Positions 31,648 to 43,176 are shown, numbered from the stretch's first letter. The stretch: 64,000 nt of DNA from Vibrio natriegens NBRC 15636 = ATCC 14048 = DSM 759 (GCF_035621455.1 NZ_CP141822.1:434001-498000), one strand, 5' to 3'. Numbers and translations are program-made. Notes: a model not told the origin generated them from the sequence alone.

Positions 31648-32787
31648 TTGGGTAAATTAGCACTGTTAGTCCTAGAAGATGGGACAGTGTTCCGCGGAGT
31701 GTCCATTGGGGCAGATGGCGTATCCGTCGGTGAAGTCGTTTTCAATACCTCGATGACGGGGTATCAAGAAATCCTCACTGATCCTTCCTATTCTCAGCAA
31801 ATCGTTACTCTTACTTATCCTCACATTGGCAATACCGGAACCACTTCCGAAGATGAAGAATCCTCTTCTATTCATGCACAAGGCCTTGTGATTCGCGATC
31901 TTCCTCTTATCGCTTCTAACTTCCGTAATGAACAATCTCTTTCTGACTACCTTAAATCTCAAAATATTGTTGGCATCGCTGACATTGATACGCGCAAACT
32001 GACTCGTATCTTGCGTGAGAAAGGTGCGCAGAATGGTTGTATTGTTGCTGGTGACAGCTTAGATGAAGCTTTGGCACTGGCGAAAGCAAAAGAATTCCCG
32101 GGTCTGAAAGGAATGGATCTTGCGAAAGTTGTGACAACAAAAGAAGCGTACCAGTGGAAGCAAGGCTCGTGGACGCTTGAAGGTGGACTGCCTGAAGCGA
32201 AAGATGACAGCGAGTTGCCGTACCACGTTGTAGCATACGACTTTGGCGCAAAGCGAAACATCCTACGCATGTTGGTTGACCGTGGTTGCCGCTTGACGGT
32301 TGTACCTGCTGAAACTTCAGCAGAAGAAGTACTGGCTCTTAATCCAGATGGCGTTTTCCTATCAAACGGCCCTGGTGACCCAGAACCATGTACTTACGCG
32401 ATTGAAGCAACAAAAGTGTTCCTAGAAAAAGGTTTACCTATCTTTGGTATCTGTCTGGGTCACCAAATCCTGGCGCTAGCGTCTGGTGCACAAACTGTGA
32501 AAATGAAGTTTGGTCACCACGGTGCGAACCACCCAGTTAAAGATTTAGATCGTAACGTTGTAATGATTACCTCTCAAAACCACGGTTTTGCAGCGGACGA
32601 AGCAACGCTACCGGAAAACCTACGTGCAACTCACGTATCTCTATTTGATGGCTCTCTGCAAGGTATCCACCGTACAGATAAGCCAGCATTTAGCTTCCAA
32701 GGTCACCCAGAAGCGAGCCCAGGTCCACATGACGCAGCACCGCTTTTTGACCACTTTATCGAACTAATCAAACAACACAGCGCTTAA
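31648..32787 (+). CDS. carA: Carbamoyl-phosphate synthase small subunit
   Basis: CarA is the glutaminase subunit that passes ammonia to CarB for carbamoyl phosphate, the precursor of arginine and pyrimidines. A TTG at 31648, five bases after CTGGAGG, gives 379 residues beginning with the family start ([16 protein letters not shown]). The upstream reading from 31552 adds 32 hydrophobic residues that lie within the mRNA leader and is rejected. The class I amidotransferase nucleophile is C269 in FGICLGHQ, the same number as in E. coli; the His-Glu pair lies in [21 protein letters not shown]. carB follows after 16 bases. Confidence 0.96.
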   Translation: MGKLALLVLEDGTVFRGVSIGADGVSVGEVVFNTSMTGYQEILTDPSYSQQIVTLTYPHIGNTGTTSEDEESSSIHAQGLVIRDLPLIASNFRNEQSLSDYLKSQNIVGIADIDTRKLTRILREKGAQNGCIVAGDSLDEALALAKAKEFPGLKGMDLAKVVTTKEAYQWKQGSWTLEGGLPEAKDDSELPYHVVAYDFGAKRNILRMLVDRGCRLTVVPAETSAEEVLALNPDGVFLSNGPGDPEPCTYAIEATKVFLEKGLPIFGICLGHQILALASGAQTVKMKFGHHGANHPVKDLDRNVVMITSQNHGFAADEATLPENLRATHVSLFDGSLQGIHRTDKPAFSFQGHPEASPGPHDAAPLFDHFIELIKQHSA

Positions 32788-32803
32788 TTCGGAGTAGTAG
32801 ATA

Positions 32804-35800
32804 ATGCCAAAACGTACTGACATTCAAAGTATTCTAATTCTTGGTGCTGGTCCGATTGTTATCGGTCAGGCATGTGAGTTTGACTACTCTGGCGCACAAG
32901 CGTGTAAAGCACTTCGTGAAGAAGGCTACCGAGTTATTCTGGTTAACTCGAACCCTGCGACAATCATGACTGACCCAGAGATGGCTGATGCGACTTACAT
33001 CGAGCCAATCCAATGGGAAGTGGTACGCAAGATCATCGAAAAAGAGCGTCCAGATGCGGTTCTACCGACAATGGGTGGTCAGACTGCGCTTAACTGTGCT
33101 CTTGATCTAGAGAAGCACGGCGTTCTTGAAGAGTTCGGCGTAGAAATGATTGGTGCAACCGCTGACGCGATTGATAAAGCGGAAGACCGTTCTCGTTTCG
33201 ATAAAGCAATGAAGTCTATCGGCCTTGAGTGTCCTCGCGCAGATACTGCGAAGAGCATGGAAGAAGCTTACAAAGTTTTAGACATGGTTGGCTTCCCTTG
33301 TATCATCCGTCCATCATTTACGATGGGTGGTACTGGTGGCGGTATCGCTTACAACAAAGAAGAATTCGAAGAAATCTGTCGTCGTGGTCTGGATCTTTCT
33401 CCGACTAACGAACTGCTTATCGATGAATCTCTAATCGGTTGGAAAGAGTACGAAATGGAAGTAGTTCGCGACAAAGCGGACAACTGTATCATCGTATGTT
33501 CAATCGAAAACTTCGACCCAATGGGCATCCACACGGGTGACTCAATCACAGTAGCGCCAGCACAAACACTGACTGACAAAGAATACCAGCTAATGCGTAA
33601 CGCATCGCTAGCGGTTCTGCGTGAAATCGGTGTGGAAACAGGTGGTTCAAACGTACAGTTTGGTATCAACCCAAAAGATGGCCGTATGGTTATCATCGAG
33701 ATGAACCCACGTGTATCTCGTTCTTCTGCTCTAGCGTCGAAAGCAACGGGTTTCCCAATCGCTAAGATTGCAGCGAAACTGGCTGTTGGCTTTACTCTGG
33801 ACGAGCTACAAAACGACATCACTGGTGGTGCAACTCCAGCATCATTCGAACCAACTATCGACTACGTAGTAACTAAGATTCCTCGCTTTAACTTCGAGAA
33901 ATTTGCAGGTGCTAACGACCGTCTGACAACACAGATGAAGTCAGTTGGTGAGGTGATGGCGATTGGTCGTAACCAACAAGAATCTCTTCACAAAGCTCTA
34001 CGTGGCCTAGAAGTTGGCGCGACTGGCTTTGATGAGATGGTTGACCTAGAAGCGCCAGATGCATTGACTAAGATTCGTCACGAGCTGAAAGAAGCGGGCG
34101 CTGAGCGTATCTGGTACATCGCTGACGCATTCCGTGCGGGCATGTCTGTTGATGGTGTTTTCAACCTGACTAACATCGACCGCTGGTTCCTGGTTCAAAT
34201 TGAAGAACTAGTGAAACTAGAAGAAGAAGTGAAAGCTGGCGGTTACGCGGGCTTGACCAAAGACGTTCTTCGTCAACTTAAGCGCAAAGGCTTCTCTGAT
34301 GCTCGCCTGTCTAAATTACTTGGTGTTGCTGAAAGCGAAATTCGTCGCGCTCGTGAACAGTTCGACATTCACCCGGTTTACAAACGTGTGGATACGTGTG
34401 CAGCAGAATTCTCTTCTGACACGGCTTACATGTACTCATCTTACGATGAAGAGTGTGAAGCAAACCCAACAGACAAAGACAAGATCATGGTTCTTGGCGG
34501 CGGTCCAAACCGTATCGGCCAAGGTATCGAATTCGATTACTGTTGTGTACACGCATCGCTAGCACTACGCGAAGACGGTTACGAAACTATTATGGTTAAC
34601 TGTAACCCAGAAACGGTATCTACTGACTACGATACGTCTGACCGTTTGTACTTCGAACCAGTAACGCTGGAAGACGTACTGTCTATCGCTCGCGTTGAAA
34701 AGCCAAAAGGTGTGATTGTTCAGTACGGTGGTCAAACGCCACTTAAACTGGCTCGCGCACTAGAAGCGGCTGGCGTGCCAATCATTGGTACTAGCCCTGA
34801 TGCAATCGACCGTGCAGAAGACCGTGAGCGTTTCCAAGCTGCTGTTGAGCGTCTAGGCCTTCTTCAACCACAAAACGCTACCGTTACAACGATGGAGCAA
34901 GCGGTTGAGAAATCTAAAGAAATCGGCTTCCCATTGGTTGTTCGTCCATCTTACGTACTAGGTGGCCGTGCGATGGAAATCGTATACGACGAGCAAGACT
35001 TACGTCGCTACTTCAACGAAGCGGTAAGCGTATCGAACGAGTCTCCAGTTCTTCTAGACCGTTTCCTTGATGATGCAACTGAAGTTGATATCGACGCTAT
35101 CTGTGATGGTGAGCGTGTTGTTATCGGCGGTATCATGGAGCACATCGAGCAAGCAGGTGTTCACTCAGGTGACTCAGCATGTTCACTTCCAGCTTACACG
35201 CTAAGCCAGGAAATCCAGGATAAGATGCGTGAGCAAGTTGAGAAGTTAGCATTTGAACTAGGTGTACGCGGTCTGATGAACACGCAGTTTGCAGTGAAAG
35301 GCAACGACGTTTACCTAATCGAAGTTAACCCTCGTGCTGCGCGTACGGTACCATTCGTTTCGAAAGCTACAGGCGCACCACTAGCGAAAATCGCTGCACG
35401 TGTAATGGCGGGTCAATCTCTAGAGTCGCAAGGCTTTACTAAAGAGATTATTCCTCCTTACTACTCAGTGAAAGAAGTGGTTCTACCGTTCAACAAATTC
35501 CCTGGTGTTGACCCACTATTGGGCCCAGAAATGCGCTCAACAGGTGAAGTAATGGGTGTTGGTGCAACGTTTGCAGAAGCTTATGCAAAAGCAGAACTAG
35601 GCTGTGGCAGCGTTTACCCTGAAGGTGGTCGTGCGCTACTATCAGTACGTGAAGGCGATAAAGAGCGTGTGGTTGACCTGGCTTCTAAGCTAGTGAAACT
35701 AGGCTACCAGTTGGATGCGACACACGGTACAGCTGTGATTCTAGGCGAAGCGGGTATCAACCCTCGTCTAGTAAACAAAGTACACGAAGGTCGTCCTCAC

Positions 35801-36037
35801 ATTCTTGACCGTATTAAGAACAACGAATACACCTACATCGTGAACACGGCGGCAGGTCGTCAAGCAATTGAAGATTCGAAAGTTCTGCGTCGCGGTGCCC
35901 TAGCTGAGAAAGTGAACTACACAACGACTTTGAACGCAGCGTTCGCTACGTGTATGTCTCACACAGCTGATGCAAAAGCGTCTGTGACTTCTGTTCAAGA
36001 GCTACACGCTAAAGTGAAAGCGAGTCTAGAAGCGTAA
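32804..36037 (+). CDS. carB: Carbamoyl-phosphate synthase large subunit
   Basis: CarB makes carbamoyl phosphate from bicarbonate, two ATP and the ammonia released by CarA. The 1077-residue protein shows the internal duplication of ATP-grasp halves: [17 protein letters not shown] (about residues 14-30) is mirrored by [16 protein letters not shown] (about 563-578), and [17 protein letters not shown] by [17 protein letters not shown]. The C-terminal 140 residues form the allosteric domain that in E. coli binds ornithine and UMP. Operon with carA; terminator follows. Confidence 0.98.
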   Translation: MPKRTDIQSILILGAGPIVIGQACEFDYSGAQACKALREEGYRVILVNSNPATIMTDPEMADATYIEPIQWEVVRKIIEKERPDAVLPTMGGQTALNCALDLEKHGVLEEFGVEMIGATADAIDKAEDRSRFDKAMKSIGLECPRADTAKSMEEAYKVLDMVGFPCIIRPSFTMGGTGGGIAYNKEEFEEICRRGLDLSPTNELLIDESLIGWKEYEMEVVRDKADNCIIVCSIENFDPMGIHTGDSITVAPAQTLTDKEYQLMRNASLAVLREIGVETGGSNVQFGINPKDGRMVIIEMNPRVSRSSALASKATGFPIAKIAAKLAVGFTLDELQNDITGGATPASFEPTIDYVVTKIPRFNFEKFAGANDRLTTQMKSVGEVMAIGRNQQESLHKALRGLEVGATGFDEMVDLEAPDALTKIRHELKEAGAERIWYIADAFRAGMSVDGVFNLTNIDRWFLVQIEELVKLEEEVKAGGYAGLTKDVLRQLKRKGFSDARLSKLLGVAESEIRRAREQFDIHPVYKRVDTCAAEFSSDTAYMYSSYDEECEANPTDKDKIMVLGGGPNRIGQGIEFDYCCVHASLALREDGYETIMVNCNPETVSTDYDTSDRLYFEPVTLEDVLSIARVEKPKGVIVQYGGQTPLKLARALEAAGVPIIGTSPDAIDRAEDRERFQAAVERLGLLQPQNATVTTMEQAVEKSKEIGFPLVVRPSYVLGGRAMEIVYDEQDLRRYFNEAVSVSNESPVLLDRFLDDATEVDIDAICDGERVVIGGIMEHIEQAGVHSGDSACSLPAYTLSQEIQDKMREQVEKLAFELGVRGLMNTQFAVKGNDVYLIEVNPRAARTVPFVSKATGAPLAKIAARVMAGQSLESQGFTKEIIPPYYSVKEVVLPFNKFPGVDPLLGPEMRSTGEVMGVGATFAEAYAKAELGCGSVYPEGGRALLSVREGDKERVVDLASKLVKLGYQLDATHGTAVILGEAGINPRLVNKVHEGRPHILDRIKNNEYTYIVNTAAGRQAIEDSKVLRRGALAEKVNYTTTLNAAFATCMSHTADAKASVTSVQELHAKVKASLEA

Positions 36038-36089
36038 TAGATAAAAAATCAGTAAGCTCGTTAATGAGAGCTTATATGACAACCTCATT

Positions 36090-36116
36090 GCCCGCTCATT
36101 CGAGCGGGCTTTTTTA
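36090..36116 (+). terminator. Rho-independent terminator after carB
   Basis: GCCCGCTC (36090-36097), loop ATTC, and GAGCGGGC (36102-36109), followed by six T. Confidence 0.92.
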
Positions 36117-36135
36117 TTTTTGACGTACGCAATTA

Positions 36136-36158
36136 CAATTGATGAAAATCTGGAATAG
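36136..36158. promoter_or_regulatory. 23-bp element upstream of the TSUP gene (copy 1)
   Basis: CAATTGATGAAAAT, two variable bases (CT), then GGAATAG. It matches the copy at 37824-37846 at 21 of 23 positions. It lies 88 bases before the TSUP start and contains a T-N11-A arrangement within ATTGATGAAAAT, as expected of a LysR-type site. Confidence 0.6.
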
Positions 36159-36245
36159 GTTGGTATCTTGCCTTTCCTTTTGCGCTTAGTCTGATTAATG
36201 CTACCGTTGCCTTCCTTTTGGTATCTCATTGACAAGGAAGCATAA

Positions 36246-37025
36246 GTGGAAATCACGTTTGAGGTTTTAGTCGCACTGTTTGTTGTAGCATCTGCAGCAG
36301 GCTTTATTGATGCTATGGCGGGTGGAGGCGGTTTGTTGACACTTCCTGCGTTACTGGCTGCAGGGCTTAGCCCGACTCAGGCGTTAGCAACGAACAAACT
36401 GCAAAGCTCATTCGGTAGTTTTTCCGCGAGTTGGTACTTTGTGCGCAATGGCATCGTCAGCCTAAAAGAGATGCGCATTGCTATCTTGTGTACTTTTGTT
36501 GGTTCTGCAATTGGCGCTGAGGCGGTGCAATTTGTCGATGCCGGCGTGCTGACCAGCTTAATTCCGGTCCTTCTCATTGCTATTTCACTCTATTTTTTAC
36601 TTGCGCCAACAACGAAAAAAACAGGCGGCGAACCAAGGATTTCAGAGGCAATGTTTGCGCTTTGTATCGGTGGTGGCGTAGGTTTTTATGACGGATTCTT
36701 TGGCCCTGGAACCGGGTCTATCTTTACGGTTTGTTTTGTTGTTCTCGGCCATTTCTCTTTAGTTGATGCTACCGCACGGACCAAGATCCTCAACTTCACT
36801 TCTAATATTGCAGCACTGTTGTTTTTTGTACTAGCTGGTCTGCCCGTATGGGAGATAGGCTTAACTATGGCTGTTGGTGGTTTTATTGGTGCTCAACTTG
36901 GGGCAAAGGTGGTAGTGACGAAGGGACAAAAGTGGATTCGTCCCCTAGTGATCACCATGTCGATGTTGATGGCACTAAAACTTCTTTGGCAACAACATCA
37001 GCAATGGATTCTATCAGTGTTTTAA
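36246..37025 (+). CDS. TSUP (TauE/SafE) family membrane exporter
   Basis: A 259-residue integral membrane protein of the sulfite exporter TauE/SafE family (YfcA-like). Members move small anions or organosulfur compounds; the substrate here cannot be read from sequence. It shows the family pattern: eight or so helices in two repeats, with AAGFIDAMAGGGGLLTLPALL (about residues 17-37) and GFYDGFFGPGTGSIFTVCF (about 141-159), plus a conserved NFTSNIAAL. The start is GTG at 36246 with AAGGAAG upstream. Its last 74 bases overlap the end of the opposing LysR gene, and both genes have the same 23-bp element upstream. Confidence 0.88.
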   Translation: MEITFEVLVALFVVASAAGFIDAMAGGGGLLTLPALLAAGLSPTQALATNKLQSSFGSFSASWYFVRNGIVSLKEMRIAILCTFVGSAIGAEAVQFVDAGVLTSLIPVLLIAISLYFLLAPTTKKTGGEPRISEAMFALCIGGGVGFYDGFFGPGTGSIFTVCFVVLGHFSLVDATARTKILNFTSNIAALLFFVLAGLPVWEIGLTMAVGGFIGAQLGAKVVVTKGQKWIRPLVITMSMLMALKLLWQQHQQWILSVF

Positions 37026-37821
37026 CCCGTTGGTTTCGATAGGTGTTATGGCGCAGGCAAACGTGAATTGGGCGGATAAGATGCGCTAGCTGTTCGAACT
37101 CAAAGCGGTATTTTTCGTCGATTTTGAGTGTGTTGATGATGGATTTTGGAATCAAAGCGGGTGCCATACCCGCTAATGCTAATTGTGCCGCTGCGGTATA
37201 GGAGTCCATTTCCATGATGGGTTCAATATTGTACTTAGACAGAATTGCTTGCTGATAAGTATTGGCCGGATTACTCAAATCATTAGTCAGCACTGCTGTT
37301 GGTAAAGTGGTCAGTGGATGTTTACTAATGATCGAGAAAGGCTCATCGGCGAGGTGAAAGCTCATCAGGCCGTGATGAGGGGGTAAATAGCCGGCACAGA
37401 ACCCAAGCGTTGCTTTGCCTGACTTTACATTTTCTATGATTCTTGGCGTATGGTTGGTGGAGATGCGCAGATAGGGATCGTCTGAAAATCGCTCTTCCAT
37501 GATCAAACTCAGATAGCCCGCAACTAACGTTTCAGAGCAATCTAGCTTAATCAGCGACGTATCTTCGAGCACTTGTTGATCGTGGATTTGACCGATTAAC
37601 TCGTTGAAGGTTGGTTCAATGGTAGCAATGAGTGCAAGTGCATCTGAGGTCAGTTTGATGTGCCTGCCGCTTGGCTCAATAAGCTTTTTCCCGATTTTCT
37701 TTTCCAGGTTGGCAATACGTTTACTCACCGCAGACTGGCTAATGTACAACTGACTGCCAGTTCGGCTCATGGTTTTTTCTCTACTCAGAACAAGTAACGT
37801 CTCAATGCCTTCTAGTAACAT
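36952..37821 (-). CDS. LysR-family transcriptional regulator
   Basis: A 289-residue LysR-type regulator. The N-terminal winged helix-turn-helix is clear (SRTGSQLYISQSAVSKRIANLEKKIGKKLI, about residues 19-48), followed by an effector-binding domain of periplasmic-binding fold (about 90-285). It is convergent with the TSUP exporter and overlaps it by 74 bases. The presumed start (ATG at 37821) has no purine-rich ribosome site; the 23-bp element ends three bases upstream of it. Control of itself and of the exporter is the obvious inference. The inducer is unknown. Confidence 0.87.
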   Translation of the reverse strand: MLLEGIETLLVLSREKTMSRTGSQLYISQSAVSKRIANLEKKIGKKLIEPSGRHIKLTSDALALIATIEPTFNELIGQIHDQQVLEDTSLIKLDCSETLVAGYLSLIMEERFSDDPYLRISTNHTPRIIENVKSGKATLGFCAGYLPPHHGLMSFHLADEPFSIISKHPLTTLPTAVLTNDLSNPANTYQQAILSKYNIEPIMEMDSYTAAAQLALAGMAPALIPKSIINTLKIDEKYRFEFEQLAHLIRPIHVCLRHNTYRNQRVKTLIESIADVVAKEVLVPSTSTW

Positions 37822-37823
37822 AC

Positions 37824-37846
37824 CAATTGATGAAAATGAGGAATAG
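37824..37846. promoter_or_regulatory. 23-bp element upstream of the LysR gene (copy 2)
   Basis: CAATTGATGAAAAT, GA, GGAATAG on the plus strand, directly before the LysR start codon on the minus strand. Compare copy 1 at 36136-36158. Confidence 0.6.
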
Positions 37847-37895
37847 TAGAGCTAATTTAACCAAATATAGAACAGTAAGCGAGCATAACAGGACA

Positions 37896-37927
37896 AATAA
37901 AAAGAGCCGATGTTACGACCGGCTCTT
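37896..37927 (-). terminator. Terminator downstream of the TRIC-family gene
   Basis: AAGAGCCG (37902-37909) and CGGCTCTT (37920-37927) pair around a 10-base loop. On the minus strand the stem is followed by TTTTTATTT, so it ends the yicG-like transcript. Confidence 0.85.
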
Positions 37928-37951
37928 AAAAGTGTTCTTGGAGAAGGGGAG

Positions 37952-38572
37952 TTAACGATTGATGGCGAACGTAGGCAAAGACAAGTGCCAGCGGATCGCA
38001 CCAAGACGGATTATCAATGTTGAACTTACACAAGCGATCAGCGCTGTTGAGTGGTCATAGCCCATTGCAATCGCGGTTGTATGGAATATCCCTCCAATAA
38101 TACAGGCTGTTGCATACACTTCACTCCTCAGTACCATCGGCACCTCTCGCGCCAGTACATCACGTATGATGCCACCACCACATCCGGTTATCACGCCCAT
38201 AATCACAGCGACCATTCCTGAAGCATTATAAGCCAGGGCTTTTTCTACTCCGATACCGACGAAGACAGCAAGACCAATAGCATCGCAAACGGGCAAAACC
38301 CACCAAGGAAGGCGCTTGGGACGGCGGACTATCAACATGGTTAATAGACAGGTGATAAAGATAACCCAGAGGTAGGTCGGGTCAGTGACCCAAAATACAG
38401 GTGTGGCACCCAGTGCCATATCTCGGATTGTTCCACCACCAATAGCGGTGACGCTACCGAGTACAATCACGCCGAATGGATCCATCTTTAACCGGCCAGC
38501 CAGTAATACACCTGAAATGGCGAATATAGCAGTGCCGAATAAGTCGATCATGTAAAGCAGCATGGAGTCCAT
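37952..38572 (-). CDS. TRIC-type cation channel family protein (YicG-like)
   Basis: A 206-residue membrane protein of the UPF0126/TRIC family, whose bacterial homologues form trimeric monovalent-cation channels. It has seven predicted helices in two related halves, each with the signature glycine-rich motif and RD: GSVTAIGGGTIRDMALG (about residues 39-55) and GVITGCGGGIIRDVLAREVP (about 126-145). It follows btuF on the minus strand and precedes a terminator. Physiological role in Vibrio is unknown. Confidence 0.88.
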   Translation of the reverse strand: MDSMLLYMIDLFGTAIFAISGVLLAGRLKMDPFGVIVLGSVTAIGGGTIRDMALGATPVFWVTDPTYLWVIFITCLLTMLIVRRPKRLPWWVLPVCDAIGLAVFVGIGVEKALAYNASGMVAVIMGVITGCGGGIIRDVLAREVPMVLRSEVYATACIIGGIFHTTAIAMGYDHSTALIACVSSTLIIRLGAIRWHLSLPTFAINR

Positions 38573-38641
38573 GTTACTTGGTACCTTTAAGCAAAGTGAT
38601 AAAAAATGGGCGCAAATTGTACGGTATTTGCCACGAAAACG

Positions 38642-39469
38642 TTAGCGTTTTTGGCGTACGCTTTCAAAGTAATCACACACTTCTGTGATGGCGTTAAGTG
38701 TTCTCGGTGTCGGACGGTTAATCCAGTCAGCATTCAATGACCAAATATGTCCATCTTTTAAAGCAGGCACTTCATTCTTCCATTCAGACCACATCCCGTC
38801 ACTACTCATTGCATGACGCGAAGTAAAAATGACGTCTGGTTGGCGAGTGATGATTTGCTCGATGCTGACCTGAGGGTAGGGAGAGCCCGCACTGTAAAAT
38901 ATGTTTTCGCCGCCACAAAAGCTAAACACTTCACTCGGCCAGTTTTTTCCTGCGACCGTGATGATTGGTTTTTCACTGAGCTGATAAAAATAACGGACCT
39001 TGTCTTCGGTGTTGTATTTGTCTTTCAAAACATTTAACTGGGTTCGAAAGTCATCAGCGGCTTTCTGACCTATTTGTGGATTTTCGCTGTACTGACTCAA
39101 TTGTTCGATGTTGTTGGCGATGTCCATCAGTGAGCTGGAAGTAGAGTAATAAATGGGTACATCAAACTGAGCGAGCTTTTCCAATTCTTTGGCTGGATTA
39201 CCTGAAGGCCAGGCAATGACCAAATCCGGACGAAGCGCAATGATACGTTCGAGCTTTATTCCTTGGTAATTGGAGACTTTCTCCAGCTTATTCGCTTGTT
39301 CAGGGTAGTCGCTCATTTCGCTTACTGCGATTAATTTGTCCCCAAGCCCAGCAGCATAGGCAATCTCGGTTGCGTGTGGAGCTAAGCTAATTACACGTTG
39401 CGCTGGCTCGTTAGCCAGTACGATTGATGAAAACAAAATTGAAATTGATACGGCAATTTTAGACATCAT
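38642..39469 (-). CDS. btuF: Vitamin B12 ABC transporter substrate-binding protein
   Basis: BtuF captures cobalamin in the periplasm and delivers it to BtuCD. The ATG at 39469 overlaps the cobD stop as ATGA and follows CAAGGA, giving 275 residues with a Sec signal peptide (MMSKIAVSISILFSSIVLA). The class III binding-protein fold is visible: QRVISLAPHATEIAYAAGLGDKLIAVSEMSDYP at the N-terminus and RPDLVIAWPSGNP, joined by a long helix to QPDVIFTSRHAMSSDGMW and INRPTPRTLNAI. No btuC or btuD is in this window; the partner gene cobD points to cobinamide salvage. Confidence 0.92.
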   Translation of the reverse strand: MMSKIAVSISILFSSIVLANEPAQRVISLAPHATEIAYAAGLGDKLIAVSEMSDYPEQANKLEKVSNYQGIKLERIIALRPDLVIAWPSGNPAKELEKLAQFDVPIYYSTSSSLMDIANNIEQLSQYSENPQIGQKAADDFRTQLNVLKDKYNTEDKVRYFYQLSEKPIITVAGKNWPSEVFSFCGGENIFYSAGSPYPQVSIEQIITRQPDVIFTSRHAMSSDGMWSEWKNEVPALKDGHIWSLNADWINRPTPRTLNAITEVCDYFESVRQKR

Positions 39470-40419
39470 AATCCTTGATAAATCAGTCCTAGAAGAAGGC
39501 TTTGGATAACAATCCAAGCAAAAATACGCCAAACCAAGAGAGCTTGGATCTGCGCGAGATGTATAGCAGACGGCGCAATACGCCCACCTATTTTAGCTCG
39601 CTCTGCTCGTGTTCCCTGATAAATAGCTGGGCCACCTAAAGAGAGTTGTAACTTGTTCCCGACGCTACATAGTAACCACGCTGGTCCGGGTAACGGCCAG
39701 GATTGTGCTTGTTGGCTTATTCCGCTCATCACAGCAGACAAACTCTTCCCAGATGCGATAAACAGAGCGAACAAGCGCAACGGGATGATTTCAAGTGCAG
39801 CGAGAAGTTGAATGGCGGGTTTGCCAAATGGTGAGTATTGTTTTCGGCTTGGTGACCAGGTACGTGCAAGCTCTGCGATAAGTCGGTAGAGGAAAGCACC
39901 AATACCACCTGCAAGTGCGTACCAGAACAGAACACAGACAACATTTCGGCCGTAGCCCATAATGATCGTTTCCGCTCCCGCTTTTCCTATCCCTAACAGA
40001 GAAAGGCTGTTTGTATCACGATTGAGGTACGGTTTTAATCGTTGGCGACATAAAGGTTTGTCCTCATTGGACATAGCGCTAACGAGCTGTTTGGTTAACC
40101 TCTCGCTGCTTCGCCAATCTAACGCGAGCAGCAATAATGCTAACTCGTATAGTGGCGCTTTCCATACCAGAGGCTTTAACGCAATCAAAAGCACCAAACA
40201 AGGCAATATCATGATGAGAATGGAAAGGCAGCCTGCCAGTATGCTTTGCGAATAGCTATGATGTCGGTTCACCTTTATGGTCAGCTGCTCTGCTATTTTT
40301 CGCCATAAAGTGAAAGGATGAGCGGAGTGAGGGATAGGTAAAACGAGGTGAAACAACAGTGCGCCCCACATGACAAGGAGCGCACCATTGGCGTAAAGTT
40401 GCTGAAAAGTTTCTTCCAT
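39466..40419 (-). CDS. cobD: Cobalamin biosynthesis protein CobD/CbiB family
   Basis: CobD/CbiB makes adenosylcobinamide (phosphate) by attaching the aminopropanol arm to adenosylcobyric acid. The 317-residue membrane protein has about five helices and the conserved ALDWRSSERL...RLKPYLNRDTNSLSLLGIGKAGAETI section (about residues 100-152), together with LPGPAWLLCSVGNKLQLSLGGP (about 243-264). Many Vibrio carry this protein without the full corrin pathway, so a role in salvage is inferred. It lies 30 bases after mtnN and overlaps btuF by four bases. Confidence 0.88.
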   Translation of the reverse strand: MEETFQQLYANGALLVMWGALLFHLVLPIPHSAHPFTLWRKIAEQLTIKVNRHHSYSQSILAGCLSILIMILPCLVLLIALKPLVWKAPLYELALLLLALDWRSSERLTKQLVSAMSNEDKPLCRQRLKPYLNRDTNSLSLLGIGKAGAETIIMGYGRNVVCVLFWYALAGGIGAFLYRLIAELARTWSPSRKQYSPFGKPAIQLLAALEIIPLRLFALFIASGKSLSAVMSGISQQAQSWPLPGPAWLLCSVGNKLQLSLGGPAIYQGTRAERAKIGGRIAPSAIHLAQIQALLVWRIFAWIVIQSLLLGLIYQGL

Positions 40420-40449
40420 GAATGGTTCGATTTATTTAACCGACTCGAC

Positions 40450-41145
40450 TTACTTTACTAGCTCTAGCATTTTGAACACCATTTCTGAGGAGCTTTTCGC
40501 CGCTAACGGTAAAAACTCTTCGAAGCTCATTGGTGATTCTTTGTCTGCTACGTCTGAAATGGCACGTACCACCACAAATGGCGTATTGAACTGGTGGCAA
40601 GTCTGAGCAATTGCTGATGCTTCCATCTCTACTGCGATCACTGATGGGAAGTGCTCGCGGATAAATGCTTGACGTTCAGCGGTGCAAACGAAAGCATCAC
40701 CAGTACAAATAAGGCCGCGTACCGCGTGTTTGTTTTCCATCTTAGCTAATGCTTTTTCTGCCAGCTCCATCAGCTTTTCGTCCGCTTTGAATGCCGCAGG
40801 TTGGCCAGCCATTTGGCCTATTTCGTAGCCGAATGCTGTTACGTCTGCATCGTGGTGACGAACTTCAGTTGAGATGACCACATCACCGAGGTTCAGGCTG
40901 GAGTCGAAACCGCCAGCAGAGCCCGTGTTGATTACAACGTCAGGTTGGTATTCATCAAGTAAGATAGTCGTACCCACAGCAGCGGCTACTTTACCGATGC
41001 CCGATTGCAGAAGTACTACATCTACACCGTTAATTTGACCAGAGAAATACGTACAGCCTGCTTTGTTAACCGTCTGGCAGTTTGTCATTGCTTCTTTCAG
41101 GATGGTCACTTCTTGTTCCATCGCGCCGATGATACCAACTTTCAT
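40450..41145 (-). CDS. mtnN: 5'-methylthioadenosine/S-adenosylhomocysteine nucleosidase
   Basis: MtnN (Pfs) cleaves adenine from methylthioadenosine and S-adenosylhomocysteine. Its product from the latter is converted by LuxS to the autoinducer-2 precursor, which matters for Vibrio quorum sensing. The ATG at 41145 with AAGAGAG upstream gives 231 residues starting [13 protein letters not shown]; the longer frame adds ten residues. Conserved motifs: [27 protein letters not shown] (about residues 75-83), [12 protein letters not shown] (about 170-181) and [10 protein letters not shown] with the catalytic Asp (about 197). First gene of mtnN-cobD-btuF. Confidence 0.96.
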   Translation of the reverse strand: MKVGIIGAMEQEVTILKEAMTNCQTVNKAGCTYFSGQINGVDVVLLQSGIGKVAAAVGTTILLDEYQPDVVINTGSAGGFDSSLNLGDVVISTEVRHHDADVTAFGYEIGQMAGQPAAFKADEKLMELAEKALAKMENKHAVRGLICTGDAFVCTAERQAFIREHFPSVIAVEMEASAIAQTCHQFNTPFVVVRAISDVADKESPMSFEEFLPLAAKSSSEMVFKMLELVK

Positions 41146-41211
41146 AACACTCTCTTTGGGTAATAAAATATTCATTCGGGCGAGAGTATAACACTCACCA
41201 GAGTCAGTTTT

Positions 41212-41640
41212 CTATTTGATGAGCCCTGCGTCAGAGAGTTCAGTGCGTAATTGTTTTGCTCGCTTTCTGTTGACGCCAAAATCGGAGTAGCCAATACGCG
41301 ATTCAGAGCGAACGATGAGCTTATCGTCACTAATTTTTAGCTCAAGATCATCAACAAAGCGCATGATTTTGGAAGTACATTCAATACGTAGGTAATCGCC
41401 TTCTTTGACCGCCGTTTTTGCCCCCGGCAGTTTGAGAGCCGCTTGCTCAATCGCATCGAGTGTTGCGGACTCTGTCAGCAGGAAAGGTTCAAGGTAGTGC
41501 TCTTCACGAGAATCTTGGGTGGATACGCAATTTGGCTTATTACCACATGGTGTTTGAGAGCGATCGGTCATGGTTGGTACTCCTTGGCTGCACGCGGTTA
41601 AGCTGAAAAGAACGATAGAAAGGAGAGCGAATTTTTTCAT
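41212..41640 (-). CDS. DUF1499 lipoprotein
   Basis: A 142-residue exported protein of unknown function. The signal peptide ends in the lipobox LTAC (Cys 17), so it should be lipidated. The remainder is a DUF1499 domain, with the typical PCGNKPNCVSTQD opening (about residues 31-43) and a C-terminal SRIGYSDFGVNRKRAKQLRTEL. It lies between mtnN and the first gltBD operon on the same strand but behind the gltD terminator, so it probably has its own promoter. Confidence 0.85.
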   Translation of the reverse strand: MKKFALLSIVLFSLTACSQGVPTMTDRSQTPCGNKPNCVSTQDSREEHYLEPFLLTESATLDAIEQAALKLPGAKTAVKEGDYLRIECTSKIMRFVDDLELKISDDKLIVRSESRIGYSDFGVNRKRAKQLRTELSDAGLIK

Positions 41641-41704
41641 GGTATTGATTCCTTGTGGTAGGAATTTAGTCGTTAAAATTTTTTGTTATGTAATTATATG
41701 TAAT

Positions 41705-41738
41705 AAAAGAAAAAAGGACCCAATAATCGGGTCCTTTT
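41705..41738 (-). terminator. Terminator downstream of gltD (operon 1)
   Basis: GGACCC (41716-41721) and GGGTCC (41729-41734), extended by A and T pairs to 41712-41738, with loop AATAATC. On the minus strand the stem runs into TTTTTTCTTTT. Confidence 0.9.
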
Positions 41739-41760
41739 GAGAGATTTAACGTGTTGAACG

Positions 41761-43176
<1,416 letters not shown>

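Noticed and set aside
37824..37846. The 23-bp element as an IS end or dispersed repeat
   Set aside because: No transposase, no target duplication and only two good copies in the window, both at gene starts. A shorter match near 59893 (CAATTGATGAAA) is part of the FNR-site region and does not extend further.
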